9,579 nucleotides of DNA from JBNJEM01 sp051745935 (GCA_051745935.1 JBNJEM010000285.1:1-9579), one strand, 5' to 3'. Counted from the stretch's first letter, positions 1 through 6,306 are shown. Program-made: numbers and translations. The notes: a model not told the origin generated them from the letters alone.

Positions 1-209
1 CCTTGTTTTCGCTTCTTGGGACGTCCACGCTTTTTATTGCCCGGTTTTGGTTTAACCGTATCCGACGACGGGGGCTTCGAAGACGTTGCCGAATCCTTGT
101 GAGCTTTGGCCCATTCCGCCTCAAGCTCCGCAATGCGTGCCTGCAACGTCTCCACGGTTGCAACCAGCTCGTCGTAGGTCGGTGCGTGGGGATCGTTTGT
201 CGTTGTCAT
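1..209 (-). CDS. tnpC: IS66-family transposase, N-terminal fragment (cut by window edge)
   Basis: About 69 codons of the transposase N-terminus are visible; the rest, including the DDE catalytic domain, lies beyond the left edge. The frame starts at the ATG at 209 (MTTTNDPHAPTYDELV). It then has a short leucine-zipper-like coiled coil (about residues 14-33, ending in LQARIAELEAEW), followed by the IS66 hallmark SKPPSSD at about residues 43-49. A Lys/Arg-rich stretch follows (GNKKRGRPKKRKQ, residues 56-68), as expected just before the zinc-finger region of this family. The coiled coil is thought to mediate oligomerisation. No Shine-Dalgarno sequence is visible. The start codon sits in the loop of a hairpin (196-218), described separately. 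Family assignment is firm; whether the complete gene is intact cannot be judged here. Confidence 0.82.
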   Translation of the reverse strand, partial: MTTTNDPHAPTYDELVATVETLQARIAELEAEWAKAHKDSATSSKPPSSDTVKPKPGNKKRGRPKKRKQ

Positions 210-218
210 AACGACAAA
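196..218 (-). promoter_or_regulatory. Hairpin with the transposase start codon in its loop
   Basis: TTTGTCGTT (196-204) and AACGACAAA (210-218) form a perfect 9-bp inverted repeat around a 5-nt loop. In the transposase mRNA the loop reads AUGAC, so the start codon is the loop itself and the usual ribosome-binding region lies in the stem. This could limit translation of the transposase, or the palindrome could be a protein-binding operator. The structure is seen directly; the function is inferred. Confidence 0.5.
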
Positions 219-300
219 AATCTACTCGACACGCTAAAGTCCACTCATACCAGTTTTTTGCCCGTGAACGGTTACTCGTTTAGCCGCTATCTGACGACCG

Positions 301-319
301 AAAACCACACTTTGGTTTT
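301..319 (-). terminator. Terminator-like hairpin after the glycoside hydrolase gene
   Basis: AAAACCA (301-307) and TGGTTTT (313-319) are a perfect 7-bp inverted repeat around a 5-nt loop, 14 nt after the stop codon of the glycoside hydrolase gene. Read on the minus strand the 3' arm ends in four Ts, and the structure is symmetrical enough to act in both directions. The stem is A/T-rich (3 GC pairs) and no T-run extends beyond it, so it would be a weak terminator. It separates the gene from the IS66 end at 275. Confidence 0.4.
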
Positions 320-332
320 GGAATTGAACGTA

Positions 333-2474
333 TCAGTGAGTTATCCTCCCGTCGACGCGCAGATCGTCGATCTTCAAGATCGCACGCTTTCCATGTCGCT
401 TGACCGTGATGGTGAAAGTCACCGGGTTTTCAATGTCCACGAGGTCACTAAGGTCGAAGCGGTAGAACTCGCCGGCAAGCCTGGGAGTACTCAGATTGCC
501 CAGTGCGGTCGAGCCGATGCCGACAGCCGGCTTTCCGACCAGCTGATACTGGACGCGGATCGACGTGTCGTTGTAGGCTCCGGCATTGCCCCAGAAGCTC
601 AATGCGTCGAAATCCAGCATCCCGTCGTTCGGAGGCGTCACGGTAAAGCTTAGTTGCATGTTGGTACCTTCACCGTCAAAGAGGGCATTCGGATTGCCGC
701 TCGCCGTGCCGTTCAATCGCTTGTCCCGGTCGTCCCATGCGGTTCGGTTCCAGCCGGACGCCCGCAATGGGGAGACGCGCGCTCGCGAGTCGGCGCCGTT
801 CGGCTGATCGTTTCCAAACTCAAACAGCGCCAGTGGCGTGACGGTGTCACTCCCAACCACTTCGCACTCCCCGGCCACCAAAAGGTATTGCGGCGTCCGG
901 TGGAAAGGCAAGTAAACGACGTCGCCGTCCTGTTGAGCGTCTAGAGATCGTCCCATAATGTCGAACATTCGTGCTTCAGTTTCAGGGCCGAGCCGTAACT
1001 TTGCCCGGTGCGCGGCAGCCCCTTTGCCCCAAGCTACCAGGAGGGTTTCAGACTCATCGGAGAAGCTGAAGAGCCGGTTTCCTGCTTGCTCGTCGTCCTC
1101 AAACTCCCGCGCGAACCGCTTGCCTCGCATCATCTTTACCATCTGGTTGTAAGCGGGGATGACGGGCTGGGGATCGCCGCGTTCGTCGACGATGTTATAG
1201 CCGCCGCCTTGGCCCGGGGGAAATACCGAAAACCAGAGAAATCCATCAGCGCCGTGAGCTCGGGCGTACGTGAATTTCCGTACCAACGTCCGTGCTTTCT
1301 CAACGCCGCTGACATCGTGTCCGGTTTCGGTAAACCACAGCGGCTTGTCCTCATTCATCTGCTGGCGATACCGTGCCAATGGGCCGTCGATGGCGTCGGC
1401 GAAGGAGTCGAACGGGCCGTGCTCGTGATACGAGATGGCGTCGAACCACTCCTGCCCTTCGAGCAGAATTCGCTGATTCATGTTGGGATTCCGACGATGG
1501 AATCGTTTCTCGTGCAGGCTCGCGATCCCCCCGCTGAGCACGGTGGCTTTGGGCTGGACATCCTTGATCGTTTGGTAGGCGACACGCAGGAATTCGAGGT
1601 AGTCGTTGGTATCGCCATGCCAGAAACCAGCATGGTCCGGCTCGTTCCACAGGTCGTAGACCGTGAGCCCTTTGTCGCGCGTGTGCTCGATTATCCGCGA
1701 CAAGGACTGCCGCAAGGCCTCCGGGCGTGGAGGAAGCCGGGATGGGTGTCCTTTTCCGCGATAGGCCGGCTTAACGGCCCAACCAGGCGTGAAGGTGATA
1801 CTATACAGGGCCTGCATGCCGTGATCATGGATTGCCTCCACGGTTTGATCGAACTCGTTCCACTGAAGCTGGCCCTCTTCGTCGTACACGCCGCTCCAGG
1901 TCCCGTACCGGAGCATGTCCACGCCCATTCGCGAAAAAAGTCGCAACATCCCGGGCGTGCGATGGCGAGAATCGAGGCCAAACCAAAAGCCGTCGGTGGG
2001 CGGTAGATCGCGCGGGCCGACCGGATCGATGCACGCCAGCTGGCGAGCGGTTTTCTTCACCATCGCGCTTCCGTCGACAGCTCGGACCGTTGGCTCAATC
2101 CGCCACCAGCCCAGCGAAGGAAGCACGGTCCCGAGTGGTACCTTCACCGGCTCGCCAGGTTCAATCGCCAATGGCCTCGAGGTCCACTCGTGCGTTCGCC
2201 CGTCGTATCCAGTCATTTCTAGATGCAGTCGTACATGCGCCGACGGACTGTCGTCGGCCGCGGACACTTGATAGAAGAACCGCTCGTCCCGGTCGGACTC
2301 GGCAACCGTGATCGGGTTCCCCGTATGCAGTGACAGTTCCAACGCCTCCAACGATCCACTCGGTTGGCCTTGTGCCAATCCAGATCCGCCGCCGAGTACC
2401 ATTACTTGCACGATCAGCCCGAGTACGAAATGAGTGCTGGTATCATGAACAGAAGCGTGGCTACGCGTGTGCAT
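333..2474 (-). CDS. Secreted clan GH-A glycoside hydrolase (GH39-like) with C-terminal beta-sandwich
   Basis: A 713-residue exported glycosidase expected to cut a polysaccharide or glycoside outside the cytoplasm; the substrate cannot be told. Residues 1-35 look like a Sec signal peptide, with hydrophobic core FVLGLIVQVMVLGGG and cleavage probably after GLAQG. Residues 40-150 are a beta-rich N-terminal domain. Residues 160-450 fit a TIM barrel of clan GH-A: the acid/base motif is YDLWNEPD with E278, and the nucleophile motif is PLWFTETG with E383. Their spacing and the WNEP form resemble GH39 and GH5. Residues 460-535 look like the small beta domain that often follows such barrels. Residues 545-713 form a separate beta-sandwich (LSFTVTPPNDG...LDFDALSFWG...FRF/ITV...LKIDDLRVDG), of the kind seen in large surface proteins of planctomycetes and verrucomicrobia, possibly carbohydrate-binding. 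There is no lipobox or PEP-CTERM tail. The start at 2474 gives a good signal peptide and has a GAGG about 9 nt upstream. Both catalytic residues are present, so it should be active. Confidence 0.82.
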   Translation of the reverse strand: MHTRSHASVHDTSTHFVLGLIVQVMVLGGGSGLAQGQPSGSLEALELSLHTGNPITVAESDRDERFFYQVSAADDSPSAHVRLHLEMTGYDGRTHEWTSRPLAIEPGEPVKVPLGTVLPSLGWWRIEPTVRAVDGSAMVKKTARQLACIDPVGPRDLPPTDGFWFGLDSRHRTPGMLRLFSRMGVDMLRYGTWSGVYDEEGQLQWNEFDQTVEAIHDHGMQALYSITFTPGWAVKPAYRGKGHPSRLPPRPEALRQSLSRIIEHTRDKGLTVYDLWNEPDHAGFWHGDTNDYLEFLRVAYQTIKDVQPKATVLSGGIASLHEKRFHRRNPNMNQRILLEGQEWFDAISYHEHGPFDSFADAIDGPLARYRQQMNEDKPLWFTETGHDVSGVEKARTLVRKFTYARAHGADGFLWFSVFPPGQGGGYNIVDERGDPQPVIPAYNQMVKMMRGKRFAREFEDDEQAGNRLFSFSDESETLLVAWGKGAAAHRAKLRLGPETEARMFDIMGRSLDAQQDGDVVYLPFHRTPQYLLVAGECEVVGSDTVTPLALFEFGNDQPNGADSRARVSPLRASGWNRTAWDDRDKRLNGTASGNPNALFDGEGTNMQLSFTVTPPNDGMLDFDALSFWGNAGAYNDTSIRVQYQLVGKPAVGIGSTALGNLSTPRLAGEFYRFDLSDLVDIENPVTFTITVKRHGKRAILKIDDLRVDGRITH

Positions 2475-2869
2475 CGGTAATGACCTCGGGGAATACTGGA
2501 AAAACGCTGTCAGCTCGCTTCATGCCCCCTACTGATCAGCGTCCAATGGCGAGACGCTGGTGGTGTGTTTCAGAAATACTCGAGAGTTTCGGGAGGTTAA
2601 GCCGACAATGTTGCTGCCGCTGATGCAATAATGATAACGTGGCCCATTCGTCGGTTCAAGCATCTATCACCCAGCGAAAAACGCGCTGTGCTACGTCGGG
2701 GATGAAATTTCGGCTTGGTGTGGCATGCTTTCACCATGCTGGGAAGCGTTTGGGAGCTGCGGAGACGGCGTCAGTCTGGTCGAAAAGTGAAAGTCGGGCG
2801 CGCCGCCGCGGTGCGGTGCAAGCAACACAATCGAACGGGCTGGGCGTGTGGCGACATGGTGCGGGCCAA
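2475..2869. other. Intergenic region with one strong inverted repeat
   Basis: This 395-bp gap lies between two minus-strand genes. No reading frame here resembles a protein, and the plus-strand frames look like chance. The clearest structure is an inverted repeat, CAGCGTC (2537-2543) with GACGCTG (2553-2559), 9-nt loop, extendable by a G-T and an A-T pair. It is 63 nt upstream of the glycoside hydrolase start, so it falls in that gene's leader or promoter. No T-run follows on either strand, so an operator or leader structure is as likely as a terminator. A smaller CAGCG/CGCTG repeat lies at about 2673-2690. No convincing sigma-70 promoter was found for the hydrolase. Confidence 0.4.
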
Positions 2870-4126
2870 TTACCGCGGATCGGCGAGATCGGCTTGCACC
2901 TGCAGGACGTCGTTGGTCCGGCGCAGGAAAGCATCGAGGACGGTTGGGTCGAAGTGGGTGCCGCGGCCGCGGTTGAGAATCTCAATGCACTTTTCGTTTG
3001 AAAAGGCCGGTTTGTAAGGTCGCTTGGAATTGAGTGCGTCGAAGACGTCGGCAACGGCGGTGATTCGCCCCTCGATCGGAATCTGTTCTCCGGCCAGCCC
3101 GAGCGGGTAGCCATTGCCGTCCCAATGCTCGTGATGGGTCTGGGCAATGGTGGCGGCTACTGGAATCAGCCAGGCGGTCGCATTGCCCGGCTCGATGAGT
3201 TCCAACGGGCTGCGAGTGCTATAATGTTCCCAGTCGCCGTTCGGTGCCTGCTGAATGATCTTTCGTCCGAACGCGCAATGTTGCCGCATTATCTCTAGCT
3301 CATCATCCGTCAACTTGCCGGGTTTCAACAGAATCGCGTCGCCGATCCCGATCTTTCCGACATCGTGCAACTGCGAAGCTTCCTCCAGCAGCTCGGCGAT
3401 TTCATCCGACACGCCCAGTTCGCGTCCAATCATGCCAACGTACCGGCCCACTCGCATGATATGGTGTGCCGTTTCGTTGTCGCGATACTCACCCGCTCGA
3501 GCCAATGTCTGCACCAGTTCGCGTCGTGAAGCCTTCAGCTCGGCCGTCCGGGCGCGCACCTTTTGTTCAAGCTGTGCGGAGTAGTTTTCCAGGTGGTCGT
3601 GGTGCGCCTTGACCACCAGGGTGTTGCCCACCCGAAGCACCAATTCACTGGGATCAACCGGTTTGGTCAGAAAATCGGTAGCGCCCAATTGCAGAGCCTT
3701 CTGTTTGATCCTGACATCACCCACAGCCGTCAGAATAACCACGGGAATACGACGCAACTGGCTGTTCGCCCGCAACTCTCCTAGAATCTCGATCCCACTC
3801 ACTTCCGGCATCACGATATCCAACAGAATGATGTCCGGATGTTCCTGCTCGGCCATTTTCACGGCTTTGGTCGCATCGGTGGTCGTACGAAAATTCGTGT
3901 ATCCGAACTCTCGCAAATGCTTCCGCGCCGCCTTCACGTTGGTCGGCTCATCATCCACGATCATGATGTTGGCCGTTTTGGTGGTCGCGCGTGAAGCTTC
4001 TTGACCTGTATCCGGCACCGAAATGTCTCCGACTTCGCCAGCCAAGAAAGCGGCAGGGGAATTCATCCACGCGGAATCGGTGGAGGGAAATTCCTCTAGA
4101 GTGGGGGCAAAGGCATCGTATGTCAT
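2870..4126 (-). CDS. Response regulator with HD-GYP domain (c-di-GMP phosphodiesterase, RpfG-like)
   Basis: A cytoplasmic two-component output protein predicted to hydrolyse cyclic di-GMP when its receiver is phosphorylated. With the start at 4126 it has 418 residues. Residues 1-50 are an unstructured leader. Residues 52-170 are a complete receiver: acidic pair D58/D59, phospho-acceptor D103 (LLDIVMP), T133 and K155 (TKPVD). Residues 170-210 are a helical linker (HLENYSAQLEQKV) typical of this class. Residues 205-400 are the HD-GYP domain: H222 in ETAHHIMRV, the metal pair H254-D255 in LHDVGKIG, HHEHWDGNGYP at 331-341, and the conserved SKRPYKPAF at 367-375. About 20 extra residues (293-316) separate the HD and GYP halves compared with the common RpfG form. 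All metal and signature residues are kept, so activity is expected. The frame is open to 4288, but the extra residues are not family-like, and a promoter and palindrome lie just upstream of 4126. No Shine-Dalgarno is visible. The likely partner kinase, upstream on the same strand, is broken. Confidence 0.88.
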   Translation of the reverse strand: MTYDAFAPTLEEFPSTDSAWMNSPAAFLAGEVGDISVPDTGQEASRATTKTANIMIVDDEPTNVKAARKHLREFGYTNFRTTTDATKAVKMAEQEHPDIILLDIVMPEVSGIEILGELRANSQLRRIPVVILTAVGDVRIKQKALQLGATDFLTKPVDPSELVLRVGNTLVVKAHHDHLENYSAQLEQKVRARTAELKASRRELVQTLARAGEYRDNETAHHIMRVGRYVGMIGRELGVSDEIAELLEEASQLHDVGKIGIGDAILLKPGKLTDDELEIMRQHCAFGRKIIQQAPNGDWEHYSTRSPLELIEPGNATAWLIPVAATIAQTHHEHWDGNGYPLGLAGEQIPIEGRITAVADVFDALNSKRPYKPAFSNEKCIEILNRGRGTHFDPTVLDAFLRRTNDVLQVQADLADPR

Positions 4127-4127
4127 G

Positions 4128-4156
4128 AGTATATTACCGGGTAATGAAAGCGGCAA
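4128..4156 (-). promoter_or_regulatory. Candidate sigma-70-type promoter of the HD-GYP gene
   Basis: On the minus strand TTGCCG (4151-4156) and TATACT (4128-4133) are spaced by exactly 17 bp, matching 4 of 6 and 5 of 6 consensus bases. The -10 ends only 1 nt before the assumed ATG at 4126. Transcription would therefore begin at or just inside the start codon, which means a leaderless mRNA, a later start codon, or a chance match. Confidence 0.35.
4133..4145. promoter_or_regulatory. Perfect 13-bp palindrome inside the HD-GYP promoter (candidate operator)
   Basis: ATTACC (4133-4138), a single central G, and GGTAAT (4140-4145) form a perfect inverted repeat. It lies in the spacer between the proposed -35 and -10 and touches the last base of the -10. 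A dimeric regulator bound there would control the HD-GYP gene. The palindrome is seen; the operator role is inferred. Confidence 0.35.
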
Positions 4157-4469
4157 GATTCTCCGCGCCAACGTCCGTCGCGGGCCAGCTTGGCTGGCAT
4201 GCACCAAAAAGACACGACACAACCAGTCAGGTTTTCCTTCATCCAAGGAGTTTTTGGAACGGGAACCATGTCCTGTTATGGACTGCAAAAAGCCATGATA
4301 GAATCATTTCGATTTTCTGCCATGTAAGCAGTCTTGGAAGCGGAAGCCAAGTCTCATGTCCGGCTGCAAAACGCCTGGCTGACCATCGATTCATGCACAG
4401 GTCCGCGACCTGAACAGCGGCATGGCCGCTCTCAACCACTGCATCAAGCGCTCCAGTGCCAAGCTCTCC

Positions 4470-4596
4470 AGTGCTTTGTCACGCCTTGATCCTCGCGTTG
4501 GGCAGTCCGGGCTCCGGCATTGCAGCCTTGCCAGGTAGGCGAAAGCGCACTGGCACAGCCAGTACCACCCCGAAAGTTTAGCGGTGACAAAGCACT
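4470..4596. mobile_element. MITE-like element, 127 bp, perfect 13-bp terminal inverted repeats
   Basis: AGTGCTTTGTCAC (4470-4482) and GTGACAAAGCACT (4584-4596) are perfect inverted repeats bounding 101 bp with no coding capacity. Inside, ACTGGC-ACA-GCCAGT (4549-4563) is a perfect 6-bp hairpin. Size, terminal repeats and absence of a gene fit a miniature inverted-repeat transposable element or a minimal relic of an IS. I see no clear target-site duplication: the flanks are CTCTCC on the left and AGGAAC on the right. The alternative is a structured non-coding RNA or a repeat family used for another purpose. Confidence 0.5.
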
Positions 4597-4779
4597 AGGA
4601 ACCATGTTCGGCCAACACTACAGACAAAAACAAGCGATTTAGGGCCTTCAGCATACAATGTAACGATCACGGGCAACGGTAAGAGATTTACGTGGAACGA
4701 TGGCCAGTGTGAGGGGCCGCCAGCCGCTCCGGCAGGGTGTGCCTCGATCGCTGTACCGTCCAGGATTACAAACGGGATC

Positions 4780-4810
4780 AGTCACGGCCGAACAATCGGC
4801 GTTGGTGACT
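4780..4810 (-). terminator. Hairpin downstream of the receiver-Hpt frame, possible terminator
   Basis: AGTCAC (4780-4785) pairs with GTGACT (4805-4810), and inside it GCCGA (4787-4791) pairs with TCGGC (4796-4800) around the loop ACAA. This two-part stem lies 34 nt after the stop codon of the receiver-Hpt frame. No T-run follows on either strand, so an intrinsic terminator is uncertain. Confidence 0.3.
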
Positions 4811-4844
4811 TTCGGTACCACGCCGCTTCGATATTTGTGCGCAG

Positions 4845-5741
4845 TTACGCGGTTTGAATTTGAGGCGCCACCACGGACTCACTCATCTCTTCAATCTGGT
4901 TCATCACGAGAGCGATTTCTTCATCAGTTGCATGATTGCGAGCCAAAAGCTGGAGCTCTTCGGCCACTTTGGTAAAACACCCAAAACCAGCGGTACCCCC
5001 GGATCCCTTGAGCCAGTGCGCCAGCACCGCCAATTCTTCATAATCATGGTCACGCATCGCGTCCCGCATCCCGGATACCTTCTCGCGCAACCGTGACTCA
5101 AACTCCACGATGATCTCACGATAATCGGCGTCATCGGTGGGTAATGTCGAGTGGATTGGGCCGCGAGTCCGCTGAGAATTGCAGGCGTCGGGATCGGTGG
5201 CGGAACATGGCGAGAGGCAGGTGTGCCCCGCGCCTCGCAGAACTCGACCGACCGCGAGCACCAGCTTGTCCATATCGATAGGCTTCGCCAGAAAGTCGGT
5301 ACAGCCCGCCTCGAAGCATGTGGCTTCGCTGCCTTTCATGGCGTCGGCGGTCAACGCAATAATAGGCGATTCAAATCCACGTTCGCGCAATATTCTGGAA
5401 GCCGTGCAACCATCCATGACGGGCATGCGCATATCCATCATGATCAGATCGAAGCCACGTTGCTCGACTCGCTCAACCGCCTCTCGACCGTTACAAGCTG
5501 TTTCCACCGAGGCGCCAGCAAACGTCAAAACAAGGTTAATGAGCGTGCGATTTGAATCCCCATCGTCCACAACCAGGATGCGCGCGCCGTCTAGTTGCCT
5601 CTCAACGCTCGTGGTGGTTACCATCTTCGTCCGAGCAGCCGCCGACTCCTCCACGCTGATGGTCCGAACCCCATCCAACGGTTCGGAATCGATCGTAAGT
5701 GCAAACACACTGCCTTCCCCATATTCGTTCCGCGCACTCAT
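4845..5741 (-). CDS. Receiver plus Hpt protein, surviving C-terminal half of a hybrid histidine kinase
   Basis: An open frame of 298 residues carrying two phosphorelay domains. Residues 1-20 (NEYGEGSVFALTI) are the last strand of a histidine-kinase ATPase domain, which shows that the frame is the tail of a longer hybrid kinase and not a naturally free-standing regulator. Residues 52-170 are a complete receiver: D59/D60, phospho-acceptor D103 in MMDMRMPVMDG, T131, K153 in AKPID. Residues 205-290 are an Hpt domain with phospho-accepting H242 in AHWLKGSGGTAGFG. Both have their key residues, so they could still pass phosphate if translated. The ATG at 5741 is simply the first in frame and corresponds to a residue inside the ATPase domain; it has no ribosome-binding site. 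A start at M40 (MVTTTSVERQ) would give a cleaner receiver-Hpt protein. Directly upstream the frame is broken (see the pseudogene entry). The relay could once have fed the HD-GYP regulator. Domain calls are firm; expression is doubtful. Confidence 0.75.
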   Translation of the reverse strand: MSARNEYGEGSVFALTIDSEPLDGVRTISVEESAAARTKMVTTTSVERQLDGARILVVDDGDSNRTLINLVLTFAGASVETACNGREAVERVEQRGFDLIMMDMRMPVMDGCTASRILRERGFESPIIALTADAMKGSEATCFEAGCTDFLAKPIDMDKLVLAVGRVLRGAGHTCLSPCSATDPDACNSQRTRGPIHSTLPTDDADYREIIVEFESRLREKVSGMRDAMRDHDYEELAVLAHWLKGSGGTAGFGCFTKVAEELQLLARNHATDEEIALVMNQIEEMSESVVAPQIQTA

Positions 5742-6060
5742 ACCGCCGCCCGAAGCTTCCGCGAACCGGCGACTGATGGCGCCAGGCCTAGTTCAGTCCC
5801 TCCAAAGCGTCTAAATGACCGAGCATGATTCCGAAACAGTGGCTCACGTCATGAGGTACATAAGGAGACCGAAAACTCCCGTAATATCCCCTCCAATGCC
5901 TCTGGGGGCCACCGGTTCCGGCATCAACAACCTCCACCGGCAATTGTGTGATTCTTGACCGCCGCGATTCACCGTGGTCTCGACCCCGAAACCACTTCAT
6001 CCGCTCACTCCGGGCGCGAACCTGCAACCAGACGGATTACACAAGAATTCTACGCCATAA
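5742..6060 (-). pseudogene. Decayed histidine-kinase catalytic domain (5' part of the hybrid kinase)
   Basis: Pieces of a histidine-kinase ATPase domain appear in order on the minus strand, but in different frames. At 5911-5937 VEVVDAGTG is a G1 box. One base is then missing, and in the next frame from 5908 PPEALEGILREF is the usual continuation. That frame meets a TGA at 5849-5851, continues, and reads RRFGGTELGLA, the G2 box, to about 5781. A further shift (GCGCC where GCC is expected) at about 5778-5786 leads to ISRRFAEASGGG, which runs without a stop into the receiver-Hpt frame. So at least two frameshifts and one stop break the kinase. Farther upstream, HLWRRILV at about 6036-6061 followed by an AAT codon in another frame resembles an N box, but weakly. 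No H box with its phospho-accepting histidine was found. The spacing between the two ATPase pieces is also about 12 residues longer than normal. I consider the kinase dead. Confidence 0.75.
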
Positions 6061-6306
6061 GTGCGCCTCGCGGGAGAACAAATCGAGGCAACCCGCCCGC
6101 CAACTGGAAAAATCCACGGCGATTCGAACGCGTGGCGGAGCGGACGCCGGTCTTGCGGTTAAACGGAGGCGCGTCATGGGCCGCTTACGACAACTAGTCT
6201 GGTGTTCCGCTCCAGATGAGCGAATAGATACCGCCATGGGTACCGCCTTGTTGTGAGCGAAATCCGATGAGTCCGGCCGGGTTGCTCGTCCCCGAGGCGC
6301 GCCCTC
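6061..6306. other. Intergenic region between the dead kinase and the lipid-transport operon
   Basis: No gene can be supported here on either strand; short frames exist but none resembles a known domain. Part of it (to about 6150) may hold more unrecognisable kinase remains, since a minus-strand frame reads VDFSSW...LDLFSREAHLWRRILV, whose end recalls the N-box approach. The last part leads into the promoter of the plus-strand operon. Confidence 0.35.

Larger units (their letters stand above)
1..275 (-). mobile_element. IS66-family insertion sequence, one end (continues past left edge)
   Basis: The transposase N-terminus at 1-209 and the sequence outside it define one end of an IS66-family element. 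Read on the minus strand from 275 inward, the end is GTAACCGTTCACGGGCAAAA; IS66-family ends typically begin with GTAA, so I place the outer boundary at 275. Only 66 bp lie between this end and the transposase start, which leaves no room for tnpA and tnpB. This points to the single-gene (ISBst12-like) branch of the family. IS66 elements usually make 8-bp target duplications; the candidate flank is 276-283, but the other end is outside the window, so neither duplication nor matching repeat can be confirmed. Confidence 0.7.
4157..4844. other. Non-coding region with repeats and a MITE-like element
   Basis: About 690 bp without a supportable gene lie between the HD-GYP gene and the receiver-Hpt frame, both on the minus strand. 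It contains an imperfect direct repeat of roughly 43 bp (about 4254-4294 and 4333-4374, sharing TTGGAA, ATGTCC and CTGCAAAA blocks). The 127-bp MITE-like element is at 4470-4596, and a hairpin at 4780-4810. The 10-mer GGAACCATGT occurs at 4262-4271 and again at 4598-4607. A short plus-strand stretch (about 4382-4470) reads as a helix-like peptide (QVRDLNSGMAALN) but has no start, signal or family match. The region looks like decayed DNA. Confidence 0.45.

Noticed and set aside
3..653. Plus-strand open frame of 216 codons across the left end
   Set aside because: It runs antisense through the IS66 transposase N-terminus, the IS end and the hydrolase C-terminus, which are each better supported; its translation looks random.
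1008..2006. Long plus-strand open frame (332 codons) antisense to the glycoside hydrolase
   Set aside because: It lies opposite a gene with clear catalytic motifs and a signal peptide, its translation has no domain-like pattern, and long antisense frames are common in GC-rich codon usage.
4127..4288. N-terminal extension of the HD-GYP protein to an ATG at 4288
   Set aside because: The 54 extra residues look like translated non-coding DNA and include a promoter-like pair and a palindrome; MTYDAF at 4126 is the more natural start.
4157..4469. Possible c-di-GMP riboswitch upstream of the HD-GYP gene, suggested by CTGCAAAA-GCC blocks
   Set aside because: The blocks are on the opposite strand to the gene, and the conserved core and tetraloop-receptor elements of GEMM riboswitches are not present.
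4382..4500. Short plus-strand peptide (QVRDLNSGMAALN...) that looks helix-forming
   Set aside because: No start codon or ribosome-binding site in frame, a stop just upstream, no family recognised, and it runs into the MITE-like repeat.
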